A DNA stretch of 64,000 nt, from positions 673,001-737,000 of the forward strand of contig JACCIC010000169.1 of NCBI GenBank assembly GCA_018907035.1. Reading direction: 5' to 3'. A program made the position numbers and the translations under genes. Every line of letters starts with the position of its first letter. Positions within the stretch are counted from its first letter, which is position 1. This DNA is from Sycobia sp. Sy_11. Lineage: Eukaryota; Arthropoda; Insecta; Hymenoptera; Epichrysomallidae. Below the pieces are notes generated by a model. That model was not told where the DNA came from. It made no database searches and saw only the letters and a program-made list of their open reading frames with translations. Positions 1-12,899 of the stretch are shown here, piece after piece.

Positions 1-35
1 CCGCTGCTGTGATCGACCTCTCCCTCCTACTCACC

Positions 36-38
<3 letters not shown>

Positions 39-80
<42 letters not shown>
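39..80. repeat. (TC)n microsatellite
   Basis: About 21 uninterrupted TC units, followed by a pyrimidine-rich stretch to about 170. It produces a long Leu/Ser-repeat open frame on the plus strand that is an artefact of the repeat. The opposite strand reads (GA)n, the kind of site bound by GAGA-type factors in insects. Confidence 0.98.
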
Positions 81-86
<6 letters not shown>

Positions 87-460
87 TCCCTCTTTCATAG
101 TTCGTCCGGTCTTCTCTTCTATTCGACTTCTCAACCTCTCCTTCCGAATGCTCTCGTCCTCCTCCACCACTTATCGCCGTTTCGGCTGGTCTCTCATCGT
201 TCCGAGGCTTTTCGGATTGCTCGTGGGCACCGCGCCGGGCCACGCCGGACTGCATCGGGGAATCGTGATAGTATATTTCCCTCTCTTTCTCTCTCCACAT
301 GTATATGTAGACATATGTGATAAGCTTACACCTCGGTTTACATAGATCGTGGTAGTGGCGAGGAAATGGCCTATAAAAGGGACATGCTGCCGTTCTTAGC
401 CAAATAGCTCCTCGTTATAGAGGTCTTACTTATTTTATCTATCCATCTATCTATCTACGA
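81..460. other. Moderately GC-rich segment with a TATA-like site, no gene
   Basis: Mixed-composition DNA between two microsatellites. It contains a good TATA-type octamer, TATAAAAG, at 372-379 and an ATCT short repeat at about 436-458. Overlapping open frames here are short and in several frames at once, so I do not call a gene. Confidence 0.5.
372..379 (+). promoter_or_regulatory. Possible TATA box
   Basis: TATAAAAG in a GC-richer context is a close match to the metazoan TATA consensus. No initiator of the insect TCAGT type is evident 25-35 bases downstream and no coding region follows, so this may be a chance match. Confidence 0.2.
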
Positions 461-484
461 GCGCGCGCGCGTGTGTGTGTGTGT
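461..484. repeat. (GC)n-(GT)n compound repeat
   Basis: Five GC units run directly into seven GT units. Alternating purine-pyrimidine of this type can adopt Z-DNA. Confidence 0.95.
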
Positions 485-637
485 AACGAGTAAGCTCAAA
501 TAGCTATTGAAGTTGAAACCGATGACGCAACTTAAACGTTTCAGATTTTTCACACCTATATAAATTTACATACTAATTAAAGGTCAGGCGCATGTAATTT
601 TTTTTAACTAAACTCTGATGCGCATATATGCAATATG

Positions 638-639
638 GC

Positions 640-670
<31 letters not shown>

Positions 671-676
671 TGTGTG
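638..676. repeat. (GC)n-(TG)n compound repeat
   Basis: About eight CG units pass directly into about eleven TG units, the same junction type as at 461-484. Confidence 0.95.
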
Positions 677-679
677 CTA

Positions 680-2550
680 GTGATTGTCCATAGAACTCGA
701 ATTTATACGGATCTCGAGGCGACTGTGCGTAGTCCTTATAAAGTTAGTTATGTATATAAGCTTTAAAAACAGTATACGAATCCAAATAGATGTGATTCAT
801 TTTGATGTATCTTTAATAATCAATTGAATAAACAGTTTCCAAAAAACTTTCTATATTTTACGAATGAAAAAGATAAGCCGTTGAGCATAATATAACGATA
901 TTATTCAAAAGTGAATAGGTAATTCATTAAATTGGTACATAAAATTTTATTAAACTTTCGAAGCGTTGCACATTTCTGATATAATTGTGAAATCCATTGG
1001 CAATATTATACCGTTTTCCATGCATATATGGCTCGAACGAACAATTCAATTATATTGTCGATAATTTTTAAGCTGAGTATTTTATTGGCAATTATTACAC
1101 TGAAACTTTGATGTTTGAAAACAGATAAATGATGTTGTTAAAAAACGATCAAAGCTTATCCTCTTTTAAACAATTACCATGTTCCTGAACATGTATTTTT
1201 CAAACATTATGTAATAATTTATAAATATCGGTTTTTCTTTTTTAAATAATAATTTTTGGACATACTGACCTCCACTTGCATTGTTATATTTCGGCATAAA
1301 TATATTAACACACATTTACTTCTGATTTCGAATTTTGTGGAAACTATTTGTATTTGTATGTATAAAGCATTGAGGAAATTTTACAGATAAGTGAAGTATA
1401 GTACATTAGATGTAACATTAAGTATTGTATAAAGTTCAAATTCGTTAATAATTAACTAAATATGGATTGGCCTAATTATCTATAACTATACTGTAACGAT
1501 GCCAACAACGAGCGTTGTTACTTTTATAGTTTCCATAAATACTTAATGTATGTTATCAACTAATAATTATTTATGTCTTAAAGAAAATTTAATATTTAAA
1601 TCCTATTCGACAAAGGCTGAGGAGTCAAAAAGTACAAATTATATGGGTAAAACGATCGTTTTGATCGAAGTGAAATATCGCAAGAATTTATATACGAAAT
1701 ATTTAAATTTTAAAGAATATTTAATTTTAAGTAATAGTAAAAGCTCGAAACAATTCGTTAGTGGCAATGCGAAGCTTGATGCATTTAGTTCGTCGTTTAG
1801 CGACGGGCATCAAAACCGAATATGGGGCCGTTAGTCCATCCGACACGGAGTTAAACTTTTATCATAGCCTGTAATTATTCAATATATTATGGACGTGTCT
1901 TTAGAACCTTTAAACTTTATGTTTTTCGAAGCTCAAAACTTCATAAAATAAAGAAAGCATTTTTCCAATGATCGCCTATCTATTTATTTAAATGCATTTC
2001 GGATAAACATGCGAAGATTAAAAGAAAACGTCGACTGCGTGAAGAAACTATATTTTTAATGTTTTTATGCAATAAAGATTCAAAAGATTTTTTTTAAAGA
2101 GTGTTTAACGAATTTGTATTTTTACTTTGTGAAATATATATAAATTAATTTATGCCTAGAAATAATCTAAAAAGCTTTGCTCCAAAGGTATCTTCCAAAC
2201 ATTAAATATTTATCTTATAAAAATTAATAAAAAAATTTATCTTATAAAAATACGTATTTTTTCATCCGATTTGTGTTTTTAAAAACGGACTATTAGAACG
2301 AGTGATTTTTTTTTTCATTGAAAATTCGTGAATTTAGTTTCGAATCGTGAAAAATCATTGTGAAGAAAGACTGAAAAGATAAACAAATATGTCGTTTCTT
2401 CGCTAAGTTGACCGAATATAGATAACTATAAATATGATTAATGATTATATGAGCAGATATCTGGAACTTTAAAATTTTTTTGTGACGAAAAGTTAGTTCG
2501 AACTAACCCTTCGAAAATTCGTTCTGATTAATTATATTAGGACAGTATTT
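680..2550. other. AT-rich DNA, no gene recognised
   Basis: Strongly AT-rich, without recognisable coding signal. One 94-codon open frame lies at 1550-1834 (plus). It is rich in Lys, Asn, Ser and Tyr, has no motif I recognise and no splice context that convinces me, so it is treated as chance. Confidence 0.6.
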
Positions 2551-2552
2551 CC

Positions 2553-2833
2553 ATGCGCCGATATATACAGGAATCCCCATTTGTACGTACAATTTTGGGG
2601 GGTTCGACCATTTGTGCGTTCGCCTATGTGTTCCACGTATTCATTCGAGACCATCTTCGGTGGGCTTGGGTGCCCGAGGAATGTCTACGAGCCGAGCTAC
2701 TGAGAATTCCATGCTGGCAGACTTGGTCGAAACCCCCTTCTTCGTTTAAAAGGTAGTCTGCGCACAGTCCAACAATCGCAGTGGCAACCAGGAAATTCAG
2801 TTCTATATACCACTGACGAACAAATATTTTCAT
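2553..2833. other. Balanced-composition patch with opposed open frames
   Basis: A patch of about 280 bases with balanced base composition inside AT-rich DNA. It is open on both strands: 67 codons at 2553-2756 plus, and 69 codons at 2624-2833 minus. The minus reading contains a hydrophobic stretch followed by an acidic, Cys-containing segment, with a protein-like composition. I recognise no family. It could be a fragment of an old mobile element or a short exon. Confidence 0.25.
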
Positions 2834-2839
2834 TGGTTC

Positions 2840-3580
2840 TTAGTCCGGATTGACCCTTTTCATTATACTTGCACTTTAAAGAATGCTACCGGGTGTTGAA
2901 ACTTCTTATTCTGCTCGTATATTTCGATTCCTTTTGTGCACTGATTATAAATATAAGATTAAAAATAGGCGCAAATATCACTGTCAGGGTAAAACTCACG
3001 GTGCATCGAGGAATTTTGAGTATTTAAAAAAAATTTTCAAATAAAGTTTTAAGTCTTACCAAAAAATATTTTTTTGTGTTCTATATGTTTTTGTTGTAGA
3101 ACTTATCGAAAGAAAATGGTAAAGAATCAACACGATTCTACGGAGGTTTACGCTGTACCATTTGGTAGGGCTTAATTATTTGTTTTTCGAAAAATATAAA
3201 TTCTAGTGTAAAATACATAACGGATAAATTGTATATTTTGGTAAGAAATCAAACTATTTATTCGAACACTTTTTTTAAATACTCCAAATTGGTCGATGAG
3301 CCACGATTTTCATAATTATGCGCCAATCTATTTTAATATTCGTGACTGACATGCCCATAAACAATTTTAAAAATACTTATGCAGTTTTCCGTTGCCTCTT
3401 TCTCAAAATTGCACGACTGTAATTCATCTGCTCTGTAACTTATAACGAGTTCCAATTTTTAGCATGATATTTTAAAAATTCAGGAGATTACTACCGCTAG
3501 ATGTATAGGGACGATTCGTCCCATGCGTGCATAACCGTACTCCTGCAATATTTCGACCACAATAGGAGTTAAACCGTTAT
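2840..3580. other. AT-rich DNA, nothing recognised
   Basis: Poly-A/T-rich with short homopolymers, for example around 3060-3080. No open frame of note, no structured RNA and no repeat beyond homopolymers. Confidence 0.6.
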
Positions 3581-3589
3581 CTTCGTCCT

Positions 3590-4240
3590 TGTTGTGCAGG
3601 CATATTGAGAAAGCAGTCGGCGGCGAGTCCTCGGAACAGCACCACGTCGGAAACCTTTTCGACTATTTCTGCATTCGTTTTTTAATTCCTCGCGGCGGCA
3701 CTGGGGCCTCGTGCAGGTACGCACGCGCGAGTATAGTCCGAAAAGGAAAAAGACAAGCCCGAGCTCGCGAGCGCGCATATTGCACTCGTGTCTCGCGACC
3801 CAATTAACGGGGGCACAAGCGCGAAAATCATTTACACGCGCGCACCTCCGCCACGCGATGCTCGAGCCGCGAGCGCCGCGCAACTCCTGCGCGCGCGCAG
3901 TCCTCCGCATGCGCTTATCGCGCGCCGAGCGACCCCTCCGCGTGCGTGCTCGATAAACGCTTTCGAACTCTCTCCCCGTCGCGCTATACTCGCCCGCCCG
4001 CTGCTGCTCGTGCCGGCGCGCGAGAGTTTATTAATTTTGACGCATCCAAGTTTCGTATTATTATAGGTGTAAGGCCGCGGCACGAAGACCCCGGTAATTG
4101 ATTAAGTTGGTCGGGCATATATACGGGCCGCGGCGCGGCGCGCCTCCGATTATTGACGGGCTGTGCAGCTCTCCGCGTTAATTATGTTTCGTCAAACTCT
4201 ACAGCGTGCGCGATAAAAATTTCTGCGGGCTATTGAAAAA
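3590..4240. other. GC-rich, CpG-dense island
   Basis: Sharp rise in GC and CG dinucleotides between AT-rich flanks. Several overlapping open frames (up to 113 codons) exist on both strands at the same place, as expected when stop codons are scarce. Homeodomain-like TAATTGATTA (about 4095) and TTAATTA (about 4178) cores sit at the island edge. A regulatory element is plausible but unproven. Confidence 0.5.
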
Positions 4241-4860
4241 TATTTATTATTATACACTTCAGCCGAGTCAATTAGTAATGCTGTTTGATATTCGCACATG
4301 GAACCTGATTTTATGGATGCCCCTGTAATAAAAATAAATTTACTTTTAGTTTTAACTTTGACATTTGCTTTATTGAAATTTCACTGGAAAGAATTTTTTT
4401 CAATAGGCTAGAAACATTACCAACATGTTGTGTAATGCATACTCGTTGTACGCGCACTTTTGTTCTATACGGTAAATCTTCTTGAAAGCATTAGAGCATA
4501 CAACATTAATTACTTAAGAAATTAGATAAAGGCTGATTGTAAATATAAATATACTTTGACAAATTCAACTAAAATAACAAAATTGCAGATTGCAACGGAT
4601 TTTATTTCATTGATTTAATGAACAAGAGTAAAAGAAATACACGATTATCGAATACACTCAGGTGATCAACTAATTAAGAATTAAAAGAACCAAAAGTATA
4701 ATGTAGGATCGCACAGGTCGCAAGAGTTTTTCAAGTAACTTTCTTATTGGATCGCATTTCCAATTTCAGTGCTATACGTTTTCTGTCTCCATCCTCTCCC
4801 TCCTTCTCTTTCTGCCATTCCGCCTGAAAAACCTATAATATATTAATATATAACAAGGCA
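4240..4860. other. AT-rich DNA, nothing recognised
   Basis: No coding signal. A pyrimidine-rich stretch lies near 4790-4815. Confidence 0.6.
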
Positions 4861-4862
4861 TT

Positions 4863-4868
<6 letters not shown>

Positions 4869-4927
<59 letters not shown>
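4869..4927. repeat. (TA)n microsatellite
   Basis: About 29 TA units. It is self-complementary and likely polymorphic. Confidence 0.98.
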
Positions 4928-4929
<2 letters not shown>

Positions 4930-4939
4930 ATATGTATAT

Positions 4940-5400
4940 AGAGGGATCGGAATTGCAAGCCCGATTACCCAGCATTAATCGATTGACCGTTGCTCCGCGA
5001 AAGTCAAGGAATACGAGAGAGCGTCGCATATATGACGGACGGACGTGCCGCGCTCTACTGCATTTCCGCGACTATGGATTATTTGCTGCTTTCGCGATGG
5101 ATGTTTGTGCAATACATGCACGCTTATATACACAATACCGATGCGCATAGGAAGAGCGCAGAACGTCCGTAACTCAGCCTCCACCCCTCGTACAGTTCCT
5201 CTGTGCCGAGCGACTTCTCCCATCGGCACATTATACGTATAGCGAATCCCTTGGGAGATTCCCGGTTCGTTAAGCATTTTAGCATTGGAGAAGATTGCGC
5301 GATTACCATATAGCGCACAATGCTTCGTATAGGTATACGTCTGTGTCTATACCAATCATACGATTTAGCGCGACTAGCACGGCTGAGTGAATCTCGAGGT
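4940..5400. other. Mixed-composition segment, no gene called
   Basis: Balanced composition with at least four overlapping open frames of 60-100 codons on both strands between 4932 and 5318. None shows a recognisable motif, and their mutual overlap argues that they are chance. Confidence 0.4.
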
Positions 5401-5459
5401 TATATCGAAAATGGTCGGTAGGAGATTAATTATTTGCTTTGATTTCGGTTCTTTTATAA

Positions 5460-5556
5460 TTAACGCATACGTACATACATACATATATACGTACGTACAT
5501 ACACATACATAATACGTAATACATACATACATAAATACAGAAATACATAAATACAA
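5460..5556. repeat. Degenerate CATA/CGTA-rich simple repeat
   Basis: Runs of ACATAC, CGTACG and AATACATA in imperfect tandem. The opposite strand gives a Tyr/Val/Cys-rich spurious open frame. Confidence 0.75.
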
Positions 5557-5589
5557 ATTATCAAAATTGTCTTCCGTTGGCCGAGTAAC

Positions 5590-6960
5590 CATTAAAAAAC
5601 TTTTCGAAATTTCTTAATGGCTTAAATCTTTAAAAGACTAAGAGTATACTTATGAATTCAAATTTTATAACAATTGTTTAACCAAGATCTACAAACTCAT
5701 TCAACTTTTCTTTCCAATATCACTCGAGAAAATAATTGAAGCGTTCGTTTAGCATTCGTTTAATCTTTGTTGTTTTTGCTCTGTTTGTTTTCTCTTCGAT
5801 TGAAATCAATCACTATTCTATATATCTCGATGGATTTCATATAAAGGCAGGAAGGAAAAAGAATTTCTGATATCACTGTAATAACCGTACGGAAAAGAAG
5901 TGCTTTAGAATAAAAACGATTGTAAATATTTATTAGTATTATTATTATTACTCCAGAGTTTCGTTTAAATCTAAAGCGTCAGAGTTGATGAGCCTGCAAT
6001 GAAACTTATTCTTCTGTTTTTAATAGCTTTTCTTAATTTATACTTAGCAGAATTTAGTCAATAAATTAATCTATCTGCTATTGAGATACAACGTTTTTTC
6101 AAACCATGTACTACTAATGGGTCAAATTAATATCAGCTATGCTTAATTTTAATTCGGGTAGATTTTGAGGTCTGCATTATCGCTAATATGTATATATCAC
6201 GTATAAATAAACAATGTATTTTTTAAATATGCAATGAACAATTTGGAGATGTTCAAGCATTTCTTCAACTATTTTAGAATTTAAATTTGAAATAAGAATA
6301 AAATAGTAATTTTAATTTTTAAGTATATACGGATCAAAATGTATGAGAAACAAATATACAGTCTATACTAATGACTTTTAAATGAAGAAAAAGAAAAAAA
6401 AATGAAATTAAATTATTACCACTTTTTAAAAATTTTTATAACCATGATATACCTTCTGTTTAGCAGTGAATTTATAATTTGGAAAGAAGTAAATGATTTG
6501 AAACTAAAAAGTATATTAAATTAATTGGATTCTTAGATTTCTATAGAAAAAAATCAACGAACTACGAAATCAAGTAGTGTAATATACAAAAAATTGTAAA
6601 AAATGTAGTAGAGAATAAACATGTTAATATAAATATTAAAACTCAAGTATTTAAATATATAAAAAAAATATTGCTGACGAAAAACTAGCATTTTATAAAA
6701 ATACTCAGTTGCACAGTCTATATCAATATTAAGTAAACGATATTGGATATTATCTTTGTGTATCGCGAAAGTCCTACTTTATACGGCTTGCGTATGAAAG
6801 ATGAAACAAGCAATTGTTATATACGTGCATTGTATATCCACGTATACGGAACAAATAAAATTCTACCTAATTAAGATCCAGCATCTCATCAACGCTAAGA
6901 AAATATTCGTTCTATCGAGAATCATAGTCACACAAATAGACACATAAACACATCCGCATA
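5590..6960. other. AT-rich DNA, nothing recognised
   Basis: Very AT-rich, with a short ATT repeat near 5934-5952. No frame exceeds about 60 codons and I see no element boundary. Confidence 0.6.
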
Positions 6961-6964
6961 CAGG

Positions 6965-7371
6965 CGACGCGCGCGTGGCGACCGTGGAAAAGTGGACGGA
7001 GGTAGGTAAACTAATGCTTTTCTCGAGCACAAAAGAAGGAAAGGATGGAAAAAAGGATCACATGAGTTTGAGCACATTTATATATATATATATTGTGTGT
7101 GTGTGTGGACGTGTCCATCGCGTCCGATTATATAAACGCGACTCGGCACTTGTCGCGCGGAGCGAAGAAAAATATAATACGCTTTCCGGAGAGAAAGAGG
7201 GCGGCGGGCGAGGGAGCGAGGAAAAAAACACGAACAATCAAGCCACCTCGGCAGGATCCTCATCTTTATCCTGCGGGCGTTCGAGCCAATTACATTTTCC
7301 ACAATAGTCAAGCTCTATGCTTGTTTATAATTAACCCAGTTCCCTCCGCCCCGCTCTTTTTTCCGTCACTC

Positions 7372-7414
<43 letters not shown>

Positions 7415-7760
7415 CCATACACGAGTAGCATGGGCCAAAGGAAGAGCGAATGTACACCCGTTTGCTTTTACTTGCAAATGGCGCGCCGCCCGCGACCGCC
7501 GAAAGCACACCGCCGCGCGCTCTCGACACCTCCGCGTCTTCCTCCCTATTGCCTTACTCACCCCTCCCTCTCCCCCGCCGCCACCTATCGCTCGCAGCAC
7601 CGGGCGCGCGCGCGACTGTTCGCGCTCCGCTCGCGCGTATACGGAGCTCCGCGTAAATTGATTTTCGCAGCAGGTGGCGCGGCGGCCTCGCGCGCGGCCG
7701 CGTCTCTTGATCTTGTATATAGGAGCGTTTAATCGTCGGAAGAAAACATTCAGGGATTCT
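6965..7760. other. GC-rich island with embedded (CT)n
   Basis: CpG-dense from about 7130 to 7720, with (TATA)n-(TG)n at 7079-7108 and (TC)n at 7379-7411. Six overlapping open frames of 68-111 codons on both strands are composition artefacts: Arg/Pro/Ala-rich on one strand and Arg-Glu repeats from the (GA)n on the other. Confidence 0.5.
7379..7411. repeat. (TC)n microsatellite
   Basis: About 16 TC units at the centre of a GC-rich island. Confidence 0.97.
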
Positions 7761-7769
7761 ACATATCTA

Positions 7770-10050
7770 TTCTATTATCGTATAGGTATATATCCATTGG
7801 GGTCCGATTAAAAAACGTTTATCCGCGATAATATTCGAAGCACGAGGCACCCCGTCAAGAGCAGCCGCGCACGTCGAGGCAAAAGTAAAGTGATTGTATT
7901 ATTATAATCGATTGGTATATATATAGATCTAAAAAAATTTCATTATTATGTAGATTTCATTCTTATATGACTGGTTGTTTCGTATCTAAAAATTAGGTTT
8001 GCGCGGTCGATCGATAAAGAAGCTGATCGAGCATTCGAAATACATAATGGAACGAAAGTTAATAAATGCACACTTGGTCACAAATGAAACTGTTATAGTT
8101 AACGTTGTTTTCCTGAATTTAAATTTAGAATCCAGGTCGGGTACGGTTATTCCTAGGCATATTGTTATTATTATTTTTTTTTAAAACGAATGTATCGTTT
8201 TCTCACTCTTGCTCTCAATTTCTGTTTTCTCGCGGTCGACGTGTCAGAAAAAAAGGTAGGAAAATTGTATTTTTCGGAAAAACGAATAAGTGAATACCAA
8301 ATCGTAAAAGAAGAAAGTAATTTTTGTTAAAAATTGTTATTTTAATTACGGTCGCACATATCAGAGTTACAATATGAGTAACTGAATTTTTATTCTTTTG
8401 AACTATTATTTATGAATCTGGTTTATTTAATAGAAAAATGAATATTCAACAAATTTAAGGACTTAACTACGTTAAAATGATGTTGATAATTGTGGTTTAG
8501 TAATATACAAAGTTATATTGTTAATTAAGTTTAAAAAAGATAAACATTCAGTTACTCGTTTGAAAGTTTACGTAAATGAAGTAATTATTATTTTATAAAA
8601 ATTATATTAATTTATTATATGATAATAAGGAACAATTATTAATTAATATTGTCGAAACATCTTTTACAGATATAATCCCAGCTCTGGTATCTATGTTAAA
8701 AACAAATTATAATGTTCCATAAAATTTTATTTTTCATTCTGAATTTCTTTTATTTTTAATATATTAGCATCGTTAAATAAAGGTCACTGTATTATGAATT
8801 TACTTTGATATCTATATTATAGATCTATTTAGTTACAATAGTATAGCTTTTTAAAATTATTTCAAACAGTATATTCTAGCGCAATAAATAAAAACGATAT
8901 TACATAAAATTTCATAAAATTTCGAAAACACTATTACGTAAAATTTTTCTTAAATCATAATATTTTTATGTCTTATATTAAAAGATTTTTTCATCAAAAT
9001 TAGCTATATATATATTCATCAGAAAACCAAATGAAATACTCCTTGACAAAAAACACTTTAATACTGAGATGGGTAATCGTTTGTCCGTACTGCAAGACAT
9101 ATTTTAGAAATAAATCTCATAACTCGTAGATCAATTAAATCTAGGTATAAAAACATTGCGTAGGATGTGCAATTCTAAGAGAGTTGCACAGTTTATGGAA
9201 TGATTTTCGCACATGCGTATTTAGCATTTTTCTATTCTATAGATCGTATAATGGACTTGCCTCTTTCATGTATACTTCAACTTACGGTTATGTATAAAAT
9301 GTGCAATAATTTAGGACATTTTCATTTTTGAAAATCCAAAGAATAAGAACGATTGTTATTAATCATTTATGATCAATTATTATTAGTTAGTGAAATTAAT
9401 ATTATCACTTATTATTTATTAATTGAAATATAGACAATTCTTTTATCTTTTCATCAAGAATACTTCAATAATTTTTTCTATACTGTATAGGTCAACGGTT
9501 GACGTTTTTTACTATACCTATAGTTTACTATTTACTGTACTCATAGTATACTGTATCCTATCAAGAATGTTATTATTATTTAGAAATTTTTTGATTCATT
9601 ATTTAATTTCTAATTATTTCATTAATAGATGTATGTGTCAATCAGGATAGCCCTAGAAAACTCAAAATTATTCTGGATAAATGTTAAGAAATCCAATGAA
9701 ATCTCTATTTTCCTATATTGGAGATTCAGAAAAAATTTACGAATAGTGTTTAATAAATATGAAATATATATGCTTTTTTGTTTGATTTTGATACGTTGTT
9801 TAGATTTCTGAAAAAAATTCTCAAACCTAGCTCTGATTTTGAAAATTTTTTTTAAATTCGTTTAACTTTGAATTTACTTGCAATGACCTGGATTTTGGTA
9901 AAAATAAAGATTCATCGGTTCATCGGTTGCGAGAAGGGGCCTGGCCTTTCCTATAAGTTGAAGAATTCACATAGTATATAATTCTACGCGAAGTCTTCTC
10001 GTTGTTCACGTTTCGTTCATCTTTACATCGAATAAAGAGATCCAGAGATC
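7770..10050. other. AT-rich DNA, nothing recognised
   Basis: Long AT-rich stretch, with only short Leu/Ile/Phe/Tyr-rich open frames (61 codons at 7999, 75 at 9423, 60 at 9629). No motif or repeat boundary is apparent. Confidence 0.6.
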
Positions 10051-10059
10051 AGGGAAAAT

Positions 10060-11060
10060 GAGCTTTTCTACCCATTTCTTGCGCCAAAGCGCCATATCGA
10101 TTTAATGTTCTTGTACGCAGACAAAAAATCTTACGGCCGTCTTGCACGCGTGCGGTGCGCGAACGTTGTACCCTGACCCCCCTCCTTCGTGTGGTGCGAC
10201 TCGTATCCGCCCCTCCGTTCCAAATGGATAACGTGCATGATGAGCGAGACGCGCATATAGAAGAGGATAGGGAGAGAGAGAGGGGGGTGGAGAGGAAACA
10301 ATAAAGAAAGAAATCTGAAGGGAATGAAGCGCAGAACAAAGGAGCGAGATAGCGGAATAGAAGAGCCTGCGCGCTTGCCATACGTTACCCTATAATATGT
10401 ATATATAGAGATTTTTTACAAAGAAAGCGGGAAAATGAAAAGGAAATTTTCAAGCTGTTCTGCTGGCGCGCCGGCGTGTCGAGAGGCGGGGCCTCCTTTC
10501 TTCTTCTGTTTCTCTCATTCCCCATTCAAGCTGGAGGGCGCGAGGGCTGAGGGGGGGGGGGACGAAGAAGAAAAAAAAGAAGAAGAAGAACCCGTGTCTC
10601 GGCCTCTCGTCAAGTTTATCGTCGCGGCCGATTTTGCGGGTGTCTCGCAGGCCCGCCAGCGCCCTCTCCTCCTCTCTTCTTTTACCGCTGACTCCCGCCC
10701 TCGATGCCGTCCTCCCCCTTACCACCCTCGCCCACGATTCCTCGGCCTCCGCGCTCTCGCTCGATCAGTTTCGCTATTTTTTCTTCCTAATATACTTGTC
10801 TCTAGATGTCTCGTTTGCCTCCCCCCCCCCACGTCTCGTCGCTCTTCCATTCTTCGCCCGACAGCACGCCGTGCTCTCTATTTTTATATACTCGTGTGTA
10901 CTCGCTGACATTCCGGGTCTCCTCGTTCTCGCCGCAGGGCGGAACGAGCGCGCGCATCCCTCGCTGCCTCCTATTGTCGTTGGTCCGCTCCGTCTGCCGA
11001 CCTTCCAAGTTGCGAGCGCGCGCTCTCTTATATAGCACATATACCATAATAAGTTTCTTT
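10060..11060. other. GC-rich island with polypurine and poly-G/poly-C runs
   Basis: CpG-dense for about 1 kb. It contains a G10 run followed by a GAA-rich polypurine block near 10550-10590, and a C10 run near 10820. Open frames of 91-157 codons overlap on both strands across 10435-11099 and have low-complexity Glu, Pro, Ser or Arg composition. None carries a domain I recognise. A promoter-type or enhancer role is possible. Confidence 0.5.
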
Positions 11061-12405
11061 TCACGTCTTCAACGAACTCGAAAACTCGTCACTCCCTAGA
11101 ATCAATTCCCATCGTCCTTGTCCTTGATTGACCGAATATTACATAATTATCATTGGCTATATGGGCTACACAAGACTCCTCCGCCTCGTCTTCTGCCGTC
11201 TCTTTAATTTCGACCGTGCACATATAGTTCGTACCAAATTCTGAAAATTTCAAAGGCTCCGTTAATCGACGAATCGTTATACGAGGCGAGAAACGTAATG
11301 AAAGTATGCCGGACGTTTAATGTGGTTTACGAAACGTTATAGTAATCCGAGCCTGGACGAGCCATTTATTGCCGTCGGCTGTATAAATTTTCAATTCATA
11401 TATACTGTAAAAATTTATATACCAGTTTATTAAAGATCCGATACGGCTTTAAAAATGTAATTTGTAAGTCAGTTTCGTAATTTATAAATCATCTACCTCG
11501 TTAATGTTTTCTACCTCGATTGTTAATTGCACCATTTTCATGATTCGATCACGAAATTTTTGAATAAAGTATTCAAATTTAAGAATTAAATTTTTTACAA
11601 CATTTTCGTTCTTTATTAATAAATGTCAAGGAAAATATAACTTCAATTTAACAAAAATGTTTCAGCCTACATTCGAACGGAAAAATTATTGAATAATAGT
11701 TTTTATTGACTGTACATTTTTATTTAAGTTGAATGACTCATTTAGATCGATTGTATAGGGAAAATACATTAAAAATATAAAAAATGTTTCTTCCGCTTTA
11801 TCTATTATATTTATCGAAATTCATATGCATGTTGAGTTTATTCCATTGGCGGCTACTTCCGTTCATTGAATTGCATTTGCAGCAGTTGCTCTGAAAGATT
11901 AAAAATGTTCTATGTTCTATTAAACATGCCATTTCAAAATTCACAAAACGACTATAAAATATAACAAATAGTATCTCGTACTAGATAGTCGTTCGTGGTG
12001 ATCGAATTTTTCATTGTACTAAAATTTTTCATTGACATCGATACCAGAGTTTATAGAATGATTCCTAGATCTGCGAACTAATTTAGTCGAACTGTACGTG
12101 AGTACAGAACTTGATTCGAGTTTATATTTTAAGAAACTACAACATACATTTTTTTCAGAGTAATATTCTAATATAATAATAGCTAATTATTGCGGGAAAT
12201 GGATAGTTGTCTTCTTTTTGTCAAAATTGTTTTGCAAATTTTTTGTTATTATTTTTTGATATTTCAATTACACTGAATGAGATTATAAAAATATACTTTT
12301 TACATTCTGTATAATTATAATTAAGAACATTATAAAATAGCGCGTAAGATGAGATACCTTGATGAAAGAACAAAAAGTATAATGTAGAAAATACAGATAC
12401 ACACA
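11060..12405. other. AT-rich DNA, nothing recognised
   Basis: The first 350 bases have mixed composition, then the DNA becomes AT-rich. No coding or RNA signal found. Confidence 0.6.
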
Positions 12406-12409
12406 TATA

Positions 12410-12434
12410 TACACACACGCGCGCGCGCGCGCGC
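12410..12434. repeat. (AC)n-(GC)n compound repeat
   Basis: ACACAC passes directly into about eight CG units. Confidence 0.93.
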
Positions 12435-12673
12435 TTGTATAAATTATACCGCGGTTATAATTATCGAAATAATGAAAAATTAGGCATATTAGCATGAAAG
12501 AGCAGTATAGGGATTAATTCTATTTAAAGACGCGAAGCGCACAGCCTAATGACGCACATAATCTGAGATCATTTATAACGAGCCTTCGCGCCTTAATTTC
12601 TATAGTGCGCTCTCGAATTAGAAGGAGCGCAGGCGGGAGTGGGTTTAAGCCGAATATTAAATTAGCCCGTGGG

Positions 12674-12674
<1 letters not shown>

Positions 12675-12713
<39 letters not shown>
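12675..12713. repeat. (TA)n microsatellite
   Basis: About 19 TA units. It gives Tyr-Ile repeat frames on both strands. Confidence 0.97.
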
Positions 12714-12715
<2 letters not shown>

Positions 12716-12899
12716 CTCCACAAAATCGTCCATTGCTATTCGCGTTCGCGGCTCGATCGGTTTCTTCTAAAAACTCGAAAACAAATCCCTGTGGCGCGAC
12801 GAGGGGCTGTGTATATGTATATAGACCTCGGCTATATGTGTAGACTGTAGGTATATAGGTGAATATGTAGAAAACGGTAAAAGTTGTAACATATTGACC

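Noticed and set aside
10435..10908. 157-codon frame with an acidic Glu run
   Set aside because: The Glu run comes from a GAA-rich purine tract; overlapping frames on the other strand are equally open.
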